Shown here: positions 30,836-41,045 of the stretch, in pieces
Layout: every line of letters starts with the position of its first letter
Numbering within the stretch: the first letter of the stretch is position 1
Assembly (NCBI GenBank): GCA_001939145.1
Contig: LSRX01000053.1
Coordinates: 930,468-994,467 of the forward strand
DNA length: 64,000 nt
Source: Symbiodinium microadriaticum
Taxonomy: Eukaryota; Sar; Dinophyceae; Suessiales; Symbiodiniaceae
Direction of reading: 5' to 3'
The notes under the pieces: model-generated
Databases searched by the model: none
What the model saw: only the letters and a program-made list of their open reading frames with translations
Told to the model about the DNA's origin: nothing
Made by a program: the position numbers and the translations under genes

Positions 30836-31204
30836 GTAAATATTAAGGCTTATTAAGGCTTGAATTGTAAGGTTTTCTGTGTAACCCCGAACCCGGACAA
30901 CCCTAAACCTAAACCCTAAACCCTAAACCTAAACCCTGTTTGCGAGCTTGAACTGCCTGAACCCATACTTTCAACCCGAAGGCCTGGGAGGCTTTCAAAG
31001 GTTAGCAAGCCTTTATGAACAGTTTCCGGAAACCCTTAGTGATACGAGTAGTAAGACTCCTGCACCTGTAAGCCTTAAATGTGAGGGTGTGCTGTCCTCG
31101 AAATCTGAAGCAAGCCTCAAGTAGGAAGTCCAATCTCCGAGCCCTTAACCTCGAGCGACACCCCCAAGCCCAAGTGTTTTCCCCTTGGTCTCCTTTCTCT
31201 CTAT
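30836..31204. other. Intergenic DNA with a short CCCTAAA array
   Basis: C-rich telomere-like units at 30897-30940 directly follow the G4 stop. The remainder has no gene. This array marks the 3' edge of the plus-strand block. Confidence 0.6.
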
Positions 31205-31221
31205 CTCTATGTCTCGCTCTC

Positions 31222-31273
<52 letters not shown>

Positions 31274-31274
31274 N
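31205..31274. repeat. CT microsatellite containing an N
   Basis: (CT)n of about 65 bp ending in the single N at 31274, probably a collapsed repeat. Ser/Leu and Arg/Glu open frames over it are artefacts. Confidence 0.9.
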
Positions 31275-31420
31275 TCGCCGGCGTGCTGCTCGAGGAAGCT
31301 CATCGTCTCCATCGCCCGGTCGTACCCGAGGAAGTTGCCGGTCGTCATGTCCAGCTGTGCGTGCGTCTTCAGCTGGAGGCGCTGCTGGGAGACGATGTTC
31401 AGGCAGCTGGTCCTGCTGCT
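31275..31420 (-). CDS. GC-rich coding fragment on the minus strand
   Basis: The minus-strand frame reads 'SCLNIVSQQRLQLKTHAQLD' and 'MTTGNFLGYDRAMETMSFLE', then 'QHAG' into the N. The third codon positions are almost all G or C, unlike the neighbouring genes. It is cut by the microsatellite. I do not recognise the family; it could be an exon of a separate, highly expressed-type gene. Confidence 0.35.
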
Positions 31421-31849
31421 CCAGGTCTTTTGTCAGGAATGGCCACTGTTGGCGAACTTCTACATGGTGACTTCTGCAAACCGCCTATGCCTATTTTCTG
31501 TCCTTCGGCCATGGCGTCCGCCCTGGCTAGGCATGGGAGTAAGGCGGCAACGACAGTGCCGTCGTCGGTATGGCCTCGACTCGCGGCAGCAGCCAGTGTA
31601 GGCTATGTTGGGCAGACTTGGTCATTTGAAGGCCCGATGGGTCGGATAGCCTTACCCATGTCGGGCCCGTCGACTTTGGGGCGGTAAGCAAATCGGCTCT
31701 CAACAAGTTGACTGGCACCAGCAAAGGCACATCCTCCAAAACTACCGTCAGTTCCAGTACTCCCGAAACCCTTCCGAGGCACCAGGACCACAAGAAGTGG
31801 CGCACGCATGCGTTCTCTCCTCGGGAGGCAAAGATGTCCGACAATATTA

Positions 31850-32095
31850 ACATCAGAGACCTTGCCTCTACACCTCTGCGCGACGTGTCTACAAAGGCGG
31901 TAAGGACGAAGCCGAGGACGACGACTGGAGAAGAGAGCACCGGCCACGAATAGTGCGGCGAAGAAAATCGGACGAACGGCCAGGCGAGCCCCCTTCGAGG
32001 AAAATTAAAAAGCCGTTCGGTGGTGACAGGAGTGACAGGCTTCGAGGACCCCGACAATCTCAATGTGATCCTTCAGATTGCGGCGAGCTCTGAGA
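31850..32095 (+). CDS. Possible charged terminal exon
   Basis: Plus-strand frame with 'RRVYKGGKDEAEDDDWRREH', 'RPRIVRRRKSDERPGEPPSR', 'KIKKPFGGDRSDRLRGPRQ', then stop TGA. It is very Arg/Asp/Glu-rich. An overlapping minus-strand frame of 178 codons (31527-32063) has no motif, and I prefer the plus frame. Evidence is weak: no donor/acceptor pair was confirmed. Confidence 0.3.
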
Positions 32096-32145
32096 AAATG
32101 CCTGGAAGCGCGGCGGCTTGAAGCAAGCTTTTATGCAGTTAGGCC

Positions 32146-32230
32146 CTCTCACTCTCTCTCTCTCTCTCTCTCTCTCCTTTTAGCATAGGTACAGTACATA
32201 TGTATATATACATACCTATGTACCTTTTTG
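32146..32230. repeat. CT microsatellite and 'acatatgtatatatacata' palindrome
   Basis: A short (CT)n run followed by an AT-rich inverted tract, 'ataggtacagtacatatgta' against 'tacatacctatgtac'. Confidence 0.7.
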
Positions 32231-32330
32231 TGTGCATATACACTTAATTAATACAGGTACACATGTAGTACACGTGCATCCGGAATAGTATATATTACCC
32301 TAGGTTTCTATATTGGGGTGGGTTAAGGTT

Positions 32331-32355
32331 TTTTGGCTCAAACGGTGTCGGCTCA
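32331..32355 (+). other. Possible spliced-leader relic
   Basis: 'TTTTGGCTCAA' at 32331 matches the 3' part of the dinoflagellate spliced leader (ending CCATTTTGGCTCAAG). A second 'GGCTCAAG' follows 15 bp later, which resembles tandem truncated leaders left by mRNA retroposition. The match is short, so chance is possible. No cDNA-like frame is evident downstream. Confidence 0.25.
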
Positions 32356-32538
32356 AGACGAACGATGTGACATGTTTGATCATGTCGTTTCCAAACTGAG
32401 TTTGCGACTTGAGATCGCATAGAATGTGTTGCTGCCAGGTGATGTCATTCAGATCTTTCACTGATGCTGAAATGAGCCATGTGGCTTATTTTCACCAATG
32501 CTTGTTATAAATGTTGCTAAAATGAGGACCCCGGCCGT

Positions 32539-33540
32539 TTAAGTCACATATCGTCTTCCAGGTTGTAAGCCACAAGCTTGACAGGTACGTCCCTGAGCAA
32601 CTAGGTGGGCACGTGAGTGGTAGGAGTGTACCCGATGCGCATGTGCGCCCCACTGCTGCCGGGTGGGGAAAGCAATGCGGCAAGGTATGCAGGCATGCTC
32701 GCAGGCCAGTATGGAAGCTGGCGCAGCTTCTGGCACAGGACTCCACATGTCCCTGGCAAAGGTATCAAGCGCAGCCGTAGATTCGACGCACAAGGAATGC
32801 CAGGCGCCAGCGCGCTTAAGCAGGGCTTTCCACTTGACGGGCGAGGCTCGAATAAACTCGACCCATCCATCCCAAGCAGCCTCAACATCGCCGAGGGGGC
32901 AAAGAGCACCCACAGCCGCAAGGAGCCAGGAACTGGAAGCCCGAATCGCCTGCTGAAAGCCAGCATAATGGCGTAGCAGGGCCCAGGCAGCGGTAGGACC
33001 ATGACATACCAACTGCCCTAGAAACCGAAGACGCTCCAGGTGAAGCAAGTCAACGGGCCCAGGCAAGCCGGCACGGGAAAGGATCTGAGCTTCGGTGCAG
33101 CGGAACCCGCCTTCAGTGCGAAGGCAGAGCAACTGCCGGATCATGCTAATCACCCCACCGGCGTAAGCCTGCCATTCTTGACCGTTGAGGAGTGGCCAAG
33201 TGCCAGCACCGGACATAACAGCAGACAGCACGTGTGTGCGAAAGATAGTGGCGCGCCGCGCGAGAGGAATGCCTTTGCAAGCAAATAGACGCTGTTTGCC
33301 TTCCTTGAGCGCTGTGCGTCCAGCAGCAAGTCGGTGCTTAATTTCCGGGATCATACAGCCGTCATGGGCTATAATGGATCCAAGGTGGCGGTATCGAGAG
33401 ACCAGGTCCAACCGAAAAGCTCCCCGGTTTTCGGGCAGAATGGCAAGCTGACCCTTGCCCGTGCTGAAAAACTGACGGCGAACAGCACGTGAACCGGGTC
33501 CCGCCGGGACCGCTATAGCAGCGGTCTTGGTCGGGCCAAT
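32539..33540 (-). CDS. LINE 3' portion: RT thumb/connection and zinc finger
   Basis: This continues the reverse transcriptase in a different frame. After the shift it reads 'GPTKTAAIAV', then the typical LINE segment 'YRHLGSIIAHDGCMIPEIKH', 'LFACKGIPLARRATIFRTHV' and 'GAGTWPLLNGQEW'. The C-terminus has C-x2-C-x12-H-x4-H ('CIPCRIAFPTRQQWGAHAHR' then VH) followed by 'TCQACG', a second Cys pair whose downstream His residues are missing. The frame ends with TAA at 32539-32541. 'TWKTICDLNG' in a neighbouring frame just after 'CQACGLQ' suggests a further frameshift near 32575. Not expected to be active. Confidence 0.8.
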   Translation of the reverse strand: MGPTKTAAIAVPAGPGSRAVRRQFFSTGKGQLAILPENRGAFRLDLVSRYRHLGSIIAHDGCMIPEIKHRLAAGRTALKEGKQRLFACKGIPLARRATIFRTHVLSAVMSGAGTWPLLNGQEWQAYAGGVISMIRQLLCLRTEGGFRCTEAQILSRAGLPGPVDLLHLERLRFLGQLVCHGPTAAWALLRHYAGFQQAIRASSSWLLAAVGALCPLGDVEAAWDGWVEFIRASPVKWKALLKRAGAWHSLCVESTAALDTFARDMWSPVPEAAPASILACEHACIPCRIAFPTRQQWGAHAHRVHSYHSRAHLVAQGRTCQACGLQPGRRYVT

Positions 33541-36500
33541 ATATATTAGCATTAAGGCCATGGGGAAGCATAACGTCGACGGTTTCCGCCACAGCACCAG
33601 CAATAGCACGCGGAAGGTGGGCAGCAGAAGTGCAGACAAGAAAGCTCGCCAAATCGTCGGCATACACCACGTCGCCGGCCTCTACCGGCAAAGCGTCGTG
33701 CTGTGCCTCCTGTGATGTGGGCCACGGGGAGATAATACCGTCCCACGGGATCTGGGGAACGAAGCGGCCCGTGGCAGTGCGGTCTCGCCGACTTAGAACC
33801 TTGCTGAACAGGATGTTGAAAATCACATCTGCGAGAGAGCCCCCGGGTCTTGTACCTCTGAACGTTTCGACCAAACAGGAATCGCCCGACATGACAAACC
33901 ACGTATTATGGTGTAACTCGGAAGCGATTTCACAGAAAAGTGGACTGGCATCCTGTTCCCGCAAGACAGGTTGCGAGTCGACATAATGCTGGAGCATCTG
34001 AAGATCTGCATCGGAAAGTCCGAGAGACTCTACCAGAGCCTGCAATGGTCTGGTGTGCGCATTGGCGCCAAGGATAGCCTCCCGTATGACCCCATAATAA
34101 GCGGCCGCAATATCCACAAATACAACTGCAGCCGACTTGTTTGCCCCTCTTGCGTAGGACAAGAAAGCACGGGTGCAGAAGTGTCCAAATGTGGCTGGAC
34201 AACCTTTGCGCCCCCCGATCTGAAGGGGTAGAACCGCCTGGTCCCAATGCGACACAGCAAGATGGCGAGTAGCTCTATGCAGTGCTTTGGAGAGGCAAGA
34301 TTGCACGAGAATTCCACGAAATCCGGCAGTGGTGCCTTCAACCGCTGACGGTTTGGGAATTTTGTGCATTACTCCGCCCTTGAGACCAACGGGTTCGTTG
34401 GAGCGGAGGACAGCTTTGAGCATGACAGGCCAGAAGACTTCGGTCATACGTTGGGCGAAGACCGAGCAAATCGCTGGGGGCAAGAGATCGGGCCCACACG
34501 CTTTATATGGTGAAGTGTGTTTAAAAGCAGCCTGCAAATGGCCCCAAGCGGGAACCTCGCGGGCGGCCACAGTATCGGTGCCCTCAAACGCAAGCTGGCG
34601 CTCTCGGCAACGGCGTGCGAGGTCAACTGGCGAACACTCCAAGCCGGCCTCAAGAACTCGGAAGTGATCCCTCCATACCTGGCAAACCTCATGCTGGTCA
34701 AGACAAGGAGAGCCGTCAGTGCGTTTGAGCAACGGAAGCGGCTGATTTCCATTCCTGCGGAACTTCTTAGGCCGCATGACTTGCCGAACAGCCCGAGATA
34801 GATCGCCACAGGGGGACGTAGCAATCTGCAGAGAAAGCTCTGCAAGTCTTTCATGGCGATCAACTTTGCAGCTGCGACGGAGAGCCAAACCAAAACGGCG
34901 CAGCAACATACAGTCAGCAGCCCTGCGGATTTGCACCTGCCACAGCCAACGACCGGTGTAAACATCAACAAATGGACGATGCTGACACCAGGCGAGAAAG
35001 GCACAGCGAAGGATGGCGCAAAGAAGGACCTGGGACCTCGTGCGTAGTGCATGTCGAAGCTCGCCAACTCGTTGATGGAGCGCCTGCGTGTTGTCGGAAA
35101 AATGCTGCCCACGCATTCTCCGACGCTGACGCGGGAAGGCATCAGCTAAGCCTCGATAGATGTGCTCGACAACAGCAGCGGCATGGTCACTGGCGTCAAC
35201 CGACCATTCTAGCACCGGCACAGAGGAAAGTATAGCATCAATCTGAGGTGCATTGTTCGGGTCAAGAACAGCATTCACATCAATGCGTCGAGCCGCGGAC
35301 CGGCGTGCCGTACAACTTTGAAAGCGCAGACCAAACCGAGCCATAGCTGCAAAATGATCGAGGCAGCTATGACCAGCAGAAACCTGCGCCTCGACCCAAG
35401 CAGTGCAATGGGTAAAGGTCCAGTCGCTGGGCACCGCAACGAAATCAGAGCGATCCATATCGCCATTGCGCTTCTGGTACAGAGTGCCGCCTGGGCCAAA
35501 AGCAGTGCTGGCAAAGGTGGCGGGTAACCAACAGCATAAGTCACCCAGAAGGCCGCGGAAGAAGAGGCCCGAATCATCTTCCTCATCGGCCTGATGGCCA
35601 CCAACACTGGCATCTGTAACGCTCCCCACACGGCAGTTACCATCCAGCAAAATGATCCATGGACACCCTCTAGAGAAAGACTTGCAGAGTCCCGAAACTT
35701 TGGTCCACCAGGCGGACTTGACCGCAAATGGGTGAACCCGATGAGGACCGTGTGCCACAAGAATACGCAAGGGCAGGCCCTGGAAAGGGATGCTCGCAAT
35801 CAGGACCGTGGGCTCCACATGGAGAACAGTGACAGGCTCCTGTCCTAAAGGGCTCTCAGTGTCAATCCAGAGCTCAACCCCAAAGCAGGCATTAGAGTCC
35901 CTGCCGGAAGCAAATCGGCGAAAACCCTGACAAAAGGAAGTACCCTTAGGGGTGCGGCATTCCTGCAAGCCTGCAATAGAGACGTTGAACTGGCGCAACG
36001 AGGCACAAAGCAGCTTGACACGTCCTGTAGCGCCATGCAAACCAGCCGCATGAGAGCCAGGCACCACTTCCAGGAGAGAGAGAGTGTTGAAAGAGGCACA
36101 CGTAACCTCATACGAAACCGGCCTAGCTTGAGTCTTGGTTGGTTGACAACCATCCGTGGCTCGCAGAAAAGGGCGAAGTGCAGCAGAGGACTCCCCTGCG
36201 GTAAACTCGCGGCTCCAAGACATAAGCTCACCACGCAAGCTAGGAAGGACGCCAGGGCGTTGCATCGACATGCACACATGGGGGAGCCAAGCGAAGGCAC
36301 TTCCATCCGCATTGAACCAGGGGTCTGGGTTCAGAATCAAAGAAGCAAGAGTTAGATCTCGCCTTGAAGCATCTCCCGCGAGAGCATCTGCCAATTCATT
36401 GGCTGTGTCACAAGCGTGTCCCGGGACGTACTGGTATGTGGGCTGACAGCGCAAGAGACGGAAGGCTGTGTGTAAGGCAACAGCCGCACGGCACAGCGGA

Positions 36501-36799
36501 TGATCCTGAAGATTCATATGGCCGGCAACCCCCTGTAGAGCACTGACATTGTCAGCCCGGAAAACAGTTGAAAAAGGGCCAGGAAGACGAAGCGCTAGAA
36601 CAGATCCCCAGAAAAGTGCAGCAACCTCCGCTATATAGGCATTGTTGGATCCGAAGCTAGGTCCAATGAAGGAATGCAGGGATGACAAAGAGCCAGCATA
36701 GCAACCCACAAACTGGCCAGGCAGGAGGTAGTCTGCAGAGGACACAAGACTAACTACAACCGCCCATCCCGCATTCCCATTACGAGGGTTATAAGAACC
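33541..36799 (-). CDS. LINE polyprotein: RNase H, AP-like endonuclease, reverse transcriptase
   Basis: Open from the MITE at 36800 leftward; no ATG is needed because the 5' end is lost. Order, numbered from the GTG at 36745: RNase H remnant (upstream 'GSYNPRNGNAGWAVVV'; E40 in 'AEVAALFWGSVLAL'; D65 in 'RADNVSAL'; 'YVPGH...NELADALA' at 106-122). APE-type endonuclease about 211-475: 'ASFN', 'GLQECRT' (E262), 'LLDGN' (D368, N370), 'DMDRSDF', 'SCLDHFA' (D463, H464). Reverse transcriptase: 'YKACGPDLLP' about 747, motif A 'FVDIAAAYYG' (D878), motif B 'GTRPGGSLADVIFN', motif C 'YADDLASF' (D1030, D1031). The frame is lost at about residue 1068. RNase H in front of the endonuclease is unusual; most LINEs with RNase H carry it after the RT. 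Confidence 0.85.
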
Positions 36800-36910
36800 G
36801 TTTAGGGGCCTTAATATTTAGAACAAAGTTTTGGGGGTATAGTATACTATATATAAATCATAATACGGAACCCCCCAAAACAAACGGTATTAGTAATTAT
36901 TTAAGCCCGT
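36800..36910. mobile_element. MITE-like element, family F, inserted in the LINE RNase H region
   Basis: 'gtttaggggccttaatattt' at the left, 'aattatttaagcccgt' at the right, with a central palindrome 'gtatactatatataaatc'. It begins at the codon immediately before 'GSYN' (36800-36802 reads AAC, Asn, on the minus strand). On its far side the minus-strand frame reads 'RATGDPKSLRRLQLYYT' (36911-36966), which would join to (D)GSYN as a normal RNase H first strand. Confidence 0.65.
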
Positions 36911-36963
36911 GTAGTAGAGTTGGAGTCTACGCAGGGACTTTGGATCACCCGTCGCTCTTGGTG
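36911..36963 (-). pseudogene. Detached 5' piece of the LINE RNase H domain
   Basis: The minus-strand frame reads 'RATGDPKSLRRLQLYYT'. 'L-x-L-Y-Y-T' followed by D-G-S is the usual first beta strand of RNase H. It is separated from the rest by the MITE at 36800-36910 and cut upstream by another small element (36970 onward). Confidence 0.5.
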
Positions 36964-36969
36964 GGCATT

Positions 36970-37083
36970 ACCTTAAGGACCAAATAACCCTTAAAAGTAG
37001 GCACCCTATACCCATATACTATGAATCCCTATATGGTATATGAACCCTAAACCCTTTTAGGGCTCTTTTCGTCCCTAAGGTAC
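36970..37083. mobile_element. MITE-like element, family D (copy 3)
   Basis: Starts 'ccttaaggaccaaataaccc', has the core 'cccatatactatgaatccct' and ends 'gggctcttttcgtccctaag'. Collinear with the copy at 665. Confidence 0.65.
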
Positions 37084-37216
37084 CCATCATTAGGAAAATA
37101 CCATACTTCCCATAGTTTAGGGTCCTAAAGGAAAATGCTAAGGATTTATATCCTAAACCCTAAACCCTAAGAGGGACTACTTTCAGGGTCCTTAAGGTAA
37201 TGCAGGATTTACATCC
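37084..37216. mobile_element. Two family-A MITE fragments around CCCTAAA units
   Basis: 37084-37152 and 37190-37216 each carry the right arm ('ttagggtcctaaagg...gctaaggatttatatcc' and 'gtccttaaggtaatgcagg'). They are separated by CCCTAAA units, which suggests an interrupted or duplicated element. Confidence 0.55.
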
Positions 37217-37477
37217 TAAACCTTAATTGGGGACCCGCTCTTTGGCTCGAGAGAGCTTCGGGGGGATAAGTTTTGACTGTAGGCGGCTGATGGAGCCTGA
37301 ACCCTCAATACTAACACCCCTCACGGCAGTAATTGGGAACGCCAAGTTTTCTCCACGCGCGCTCCCGCGCTGAAAATCCAACAGCTTCGGAGGTTGGTGA
37401 CGAGAGGAGCGAGCATTTGAGGCATGCGGAGTCTGGGGTATCAGGGCCGAGGAACTTCGTACGGTTCGGAATAATTC

Positions 37478-37583
37478 TGTTGATGATATGTTAATCCTCA
37501 GCATTACCTTTATAAGGACCCTAAACTATGGGAATTAAAGTATATTCCTTACTATGGGGTAATGCAGGATTTATCTAATCAAG
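37478..37583. mobile_element. MITE-like foldback, family A (copy 6)
   Basis: 'tgttgatgatatgttaatcc' at the left; 'atgcaggatttatctaatca' at the right. The centre 'aaactatgggaatta' is in the opposite orientation to copies 1-4. Confidence 0.75.
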
Positions 37584-37789
37584 CGTGATTTTGGGGCTTT
37601 GGGGTTTAGATCCCTTCACGCTAAAGCCTTCTGCCTTCACGCTCGTGAGGTCTATAATCATACGGTTTCTAGGATGGAAGCGTCGTAGGGCAGGGGTGCA
37701 TGCATGCAGTGCTGAAGCGCAAACGCCGCGGATAAGGTCCAGACCATGGCTTGAAATTAAAATTAGCTAGTTCCCCATATTTAAAGATG

Positions 37790-37866
37790 TTTAGGCCTTA
37801 TAAGCCCTAAATCCTAAACCCTAATAATAAAGAAGTTTAGGCCTTATAAGCCCTAAACCCTAATCC
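37790..37866. repeat. Short tandem duplication 'gtttaggccttataagccc'
   Basis: Two copies of a unit of about 45 bp ('gtttaggccttataagcccta' core, quoted in part) separated by 'aataataaagaa'. Confidence 0.7.
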
Positions 37867-38009
37867 CTCATGCCCCATCCCGGCTAAAGGTTTCGGGTCT
37901 TCGGGTCTTCGACCATCCCAGCGAAAGCCTACGCAATTTATCAATTTGGAATGTTTTTCACAGAGAATTGCTCGCTCCGCAGCTCCAGCGCTACGGTGGC
38001 TCCTATGTT

Positions 38010-38493
38010 AGTTTAGGTTTTAGGGCTTTAGGGTTTTAGGGTTTTAGGGCTTTAGGGTTTTAGAGTTTAGGCGTTTAGGGTTTAGGGGTTTAGGGTTTGG
38101 GATTTAGGGTTTCGGGCTTTAGGGCTTTAGGGTTCAGGGGCTTGCAGGGACAAGCTCAGAATCAGTGCCTTTACACTGAGAAAAGAGCCAGTGACGCGGA
38201 TACGGCGCATTGAGGGTTGCGGCACGTCGGATCGGGGCTGAACTACAAACGCACAGAACCCTAAATCCGAAGCCCTAAAACCCAAAACCCTCAACCCATA
38301 ACCCCTAAAAAGCCCCCAGTTCCTTTAAAAGGAAAGCCGCAAAATCCTGAACCCCCTAAACTCCAAAAGTCCAAAGGGACCTCAATTTAGAGAACCCCCC
38401 CATTTGGGATGGGTCAAGAACCGTTGCTTCCGAAGACCCAATCCTGACAACCGTGTCGTGTCGCTTAAGTCCTCGGGTTTAGGGTTTAGGGTC
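38010..38493. repeat. Telomere-like arrays, both orientations
   Basis: G-rich TTTTAGGG/TTTAGGG at 38010-38140, C-rich at 38240-38320, two units at 38476-38490. No gene. Confidence 0.75.
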
Positions 38494-38798
38494 TACCTGG
38501 ACCCTAAATAACCTACCTTTTGGGGGGACTGAATACAAAAGGAAATCATAATCCGGAACTCTAAAAAGGTATATAGGCTCGTTGTGGTCAAGGAAATCAT
38601 ACTAAGGAGCTCTAAAAAGGTAGGTTTTTTATGTTCCGGCTAGGGTTTAGGGCCAGGGTTTATGAGGCTAGAGATGACGACTAATCAAACCCCCAAGGCT
38701 CCAGGTTACAGAAATTATGGGCTACATGTAGTACCTTAGGATCCTATAATAAGAAACCAAGGTAACCCAAGAAAGGTACTACATTTAAGGGTCTAGGC
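38494..38798. mobile_element. MITE-like elements, family I (two adjacent)
   Basis: 38494-38644: 'ctggaccctaaataacctac' pairs imperfectly with 'gtaggttttttatgttccgg', and the centre holds a duplicated 'ggaaatcata...ctctaaaaaggta' step. 38722-38798: 'gctacatgtagtaccttagg' and 'aaggtactacatttaaggg'. Related copies at 48756-48850 and 61258-61360. Confidence 0.6.
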
Positions 38799-38925
38799 TA
38801 CTGTGGCACCGAACATATGGTCGGTAACTGGAGCCCTAAGAAACTTCACTGCTGTAAGCTCTGGTCAGGGCAGGTAACTTCTTGTATTTACGCGGCACGG
38901 GCTCTGACTGACAGATGTTAATGAT

Positions 38926-39040
38926 ATCCCAAAGGGTCCAAAGTACCTTTTTAGTAGAATGTAGGGTCTCTATGCTAGGAATAGTTATTATTGATTTGGG
39001 AAAGTATCCCCCATAACAGTACCTAGGACCCTTTGGGTAT
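38926..39040. mobile_element. MITE-like foldback, family E (copy 1)
   Basis: 'atcccaaagggtccaaagta' versus 'acctaggaccctttgggtat': an inverted pair around an AT-rich centre. Confidence 0.65.
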
Positions 39041-40936
39041 TAAATCCCCTGGCGCTGGTTGCCAGCACCAGGACCGCATTTCGCTTGAGGAGCTCATCAT
39101 GCTCAGCCCCACTCCAGACACATCGTCGGCGAGAGTGACATCAACCCTCACGGATTTGGCATACTTACCTTAGGTGCTCCAGCAACATGTTGCAACACAA
39201 GCAAAGCGCAGAGCTTCACACCCTGCAGACACTTCGACAAAAAGGAAAAACCCTAAACCCTAAGCCTAAACCATAGATAAATGAAGATGGCTTGCTGCAA
39301 GTAGGTTTCTGAAAGGATGGGGCTGAGAGGCCATTTGGGCAACCTTCGTGCCCGTGCCGAACATCTGCGAACTCTCCGGCTTTGCCGGCGATGTAGCATC
39401 ACAAGCCACTAGGGACTGGACTGCGGAAGACAGGATGACCGGCGGTGAGCCTCAAACCACACAAAGTCGCAAAAATGCAGGCCTGCAAATCACCCCCTAT
39501 AAACCCCCCTAAACCCTAAACCCTAAACCCTAAACCTTGCATGCAAAACTCTAAAGCCCCAAAGTCGGCTCTGCCATCAAGGCCCTCTCTTTCCCGAAAG
39601 TTGCACTGCAGAGCCTACGCCGCTAGGGATTGAGGGTTTAAGGTTTAGGGTTTAGGGTTTAGGGTTCAGGGCAATGAAAGGCTAAAACTCTGCCTAAATC
39701 CTCGTATGTGCTCGAACAGAAGTCTTCCTTCACATGCAAAACCTCAGGGCCCCACGTAGCTTTACTGGTGCTCTTGGTCAAGACCCCACCGTTGCCACGT
39801 TACTTCCTTTGGTGTTGCCGCTCTTGGTCATGTTAGCTCTCTTGCGGCTGTTTATCAGTATGATGGCTATCCCTAGACCCTATAGCCTATAACCCTAAAC
39901 CCTAAACCCTAAATAGATGGCTATCCCTAGACCCTATAACCCTGAACCCTGAACCCTAGACCCTACACCCTAAACCCTAAATATAGACCTTAAGCCCTAA
40001 ACCACCAGAACCTGGCCAGCAGTCCTCTGAAAGCACGATGACAACTGCCATCCGACGAAGCTTTGGGGGGGGAGTTTGCTCAAGCTTGCACCGTTTAGGG
40101 TTTAGGGGTTTAGGGTTTAGGGGTTTAAGTCCTGGATCCTCCTGGTACTCTCAAATAGGGGGTATATGGTCCCAAACAAGGGGTACTTAGGGTCAAATAG
40201 AGGTAGATGGAGGGTCTAGGCTAGCCAGGATACCCATTTGTAATCACTCACTGCAATATAGCTCCTGACGGAGCTCCATACAACAGAACCACCGGAACTT
40301 ACCCCAAAATACCGCTAATTGAGGGTGCTCATTGTTGATGGGTGTTACGGCTGAGGCTTCCCTAAGCCCTAAACACTCAACCGGGTTTATGGGTGGCGGG
40401 GCCCGGGGGGCTGAGGGTTACGTTGGGATCTTTAGGAACAAAGCCTGATTTTGAGGCAGGGTGATAGGGTTTCGAGTTATTCTTAAACCCCCTGATAACA
40501 GCCCTAGAGAACCCTAGACGCTCCTATGAATCCCATACAACCTTCTTAAAACCCTCCTGTAAAACCCTGCAGCGGCTCGGAATGTTCTTCAGGGCTCAGG
40601 CTGGGGTCTACGGGCTTAGCGCTTCCAATTTCGAGTGTAGGAGTTGGGGCTTTTGCGGTTTAGGGGCGTAGGGTATCGGGAGGTTCGGGCTTTCATTGCT
40701 GTGGAAGCCACAAAACTGGAACATCATTAGGGTTTAGGGTTTAGGGATTAGGGTTTAGGGTATCCTCATACCCCTAAGATCTAGTTCGAGCAATCCTAGC
40801 ACTAAGCATCCCTAATCCATGTGTCAACTTTCTGGGGCTCACTATTGTAGGGTTCCAGGGTGCAGGAATCTAGGGCGATGCATCTGCTCAGACACTTCGG
40901 ATGCTTCCCGAGGTTTCCAGAGGGGGCCGCCCTTAT
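39041..40936. repeat. Non-coding tract with scattered telomere-like units
   Basis: Short arrays at 39500-39540 (C-rich), 39625-39670 (G-rich), 39890-40000 (C-rich, with 'agatggctatccctagaccc' duplicated at about 39860 and 39915), 40095-40130 (G-rich) and 40728-40765 (G-rich). No gene identified. Confidence 0.65.
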
Positions 40937-41045
40937 AATACTGATGATAGAAATCCTTAGCATTACCTTAAGGACCCTAAACTCTGGGAATTAGGGTATA
41001 TTCCTTGTTATGGGGTAATGCAGGATCTATCTCATCCACCGTAGT
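40937..41045. mobile_element. MITE-like foldback, family A (copy 7)
   Basis: 'tactgatgatagaaatcctt' at the left; 'aggatctatctcatccaccg' at the right. Confidence 0.75.

Noticed and set aside
32539-36799. LTR retrotransposon or retrovirus-like element
   Set aside because: There is no integrase, protease or long terminal repeat. The APE-type endonuclease and LINE-type thumb segment point to a non-LTR element.
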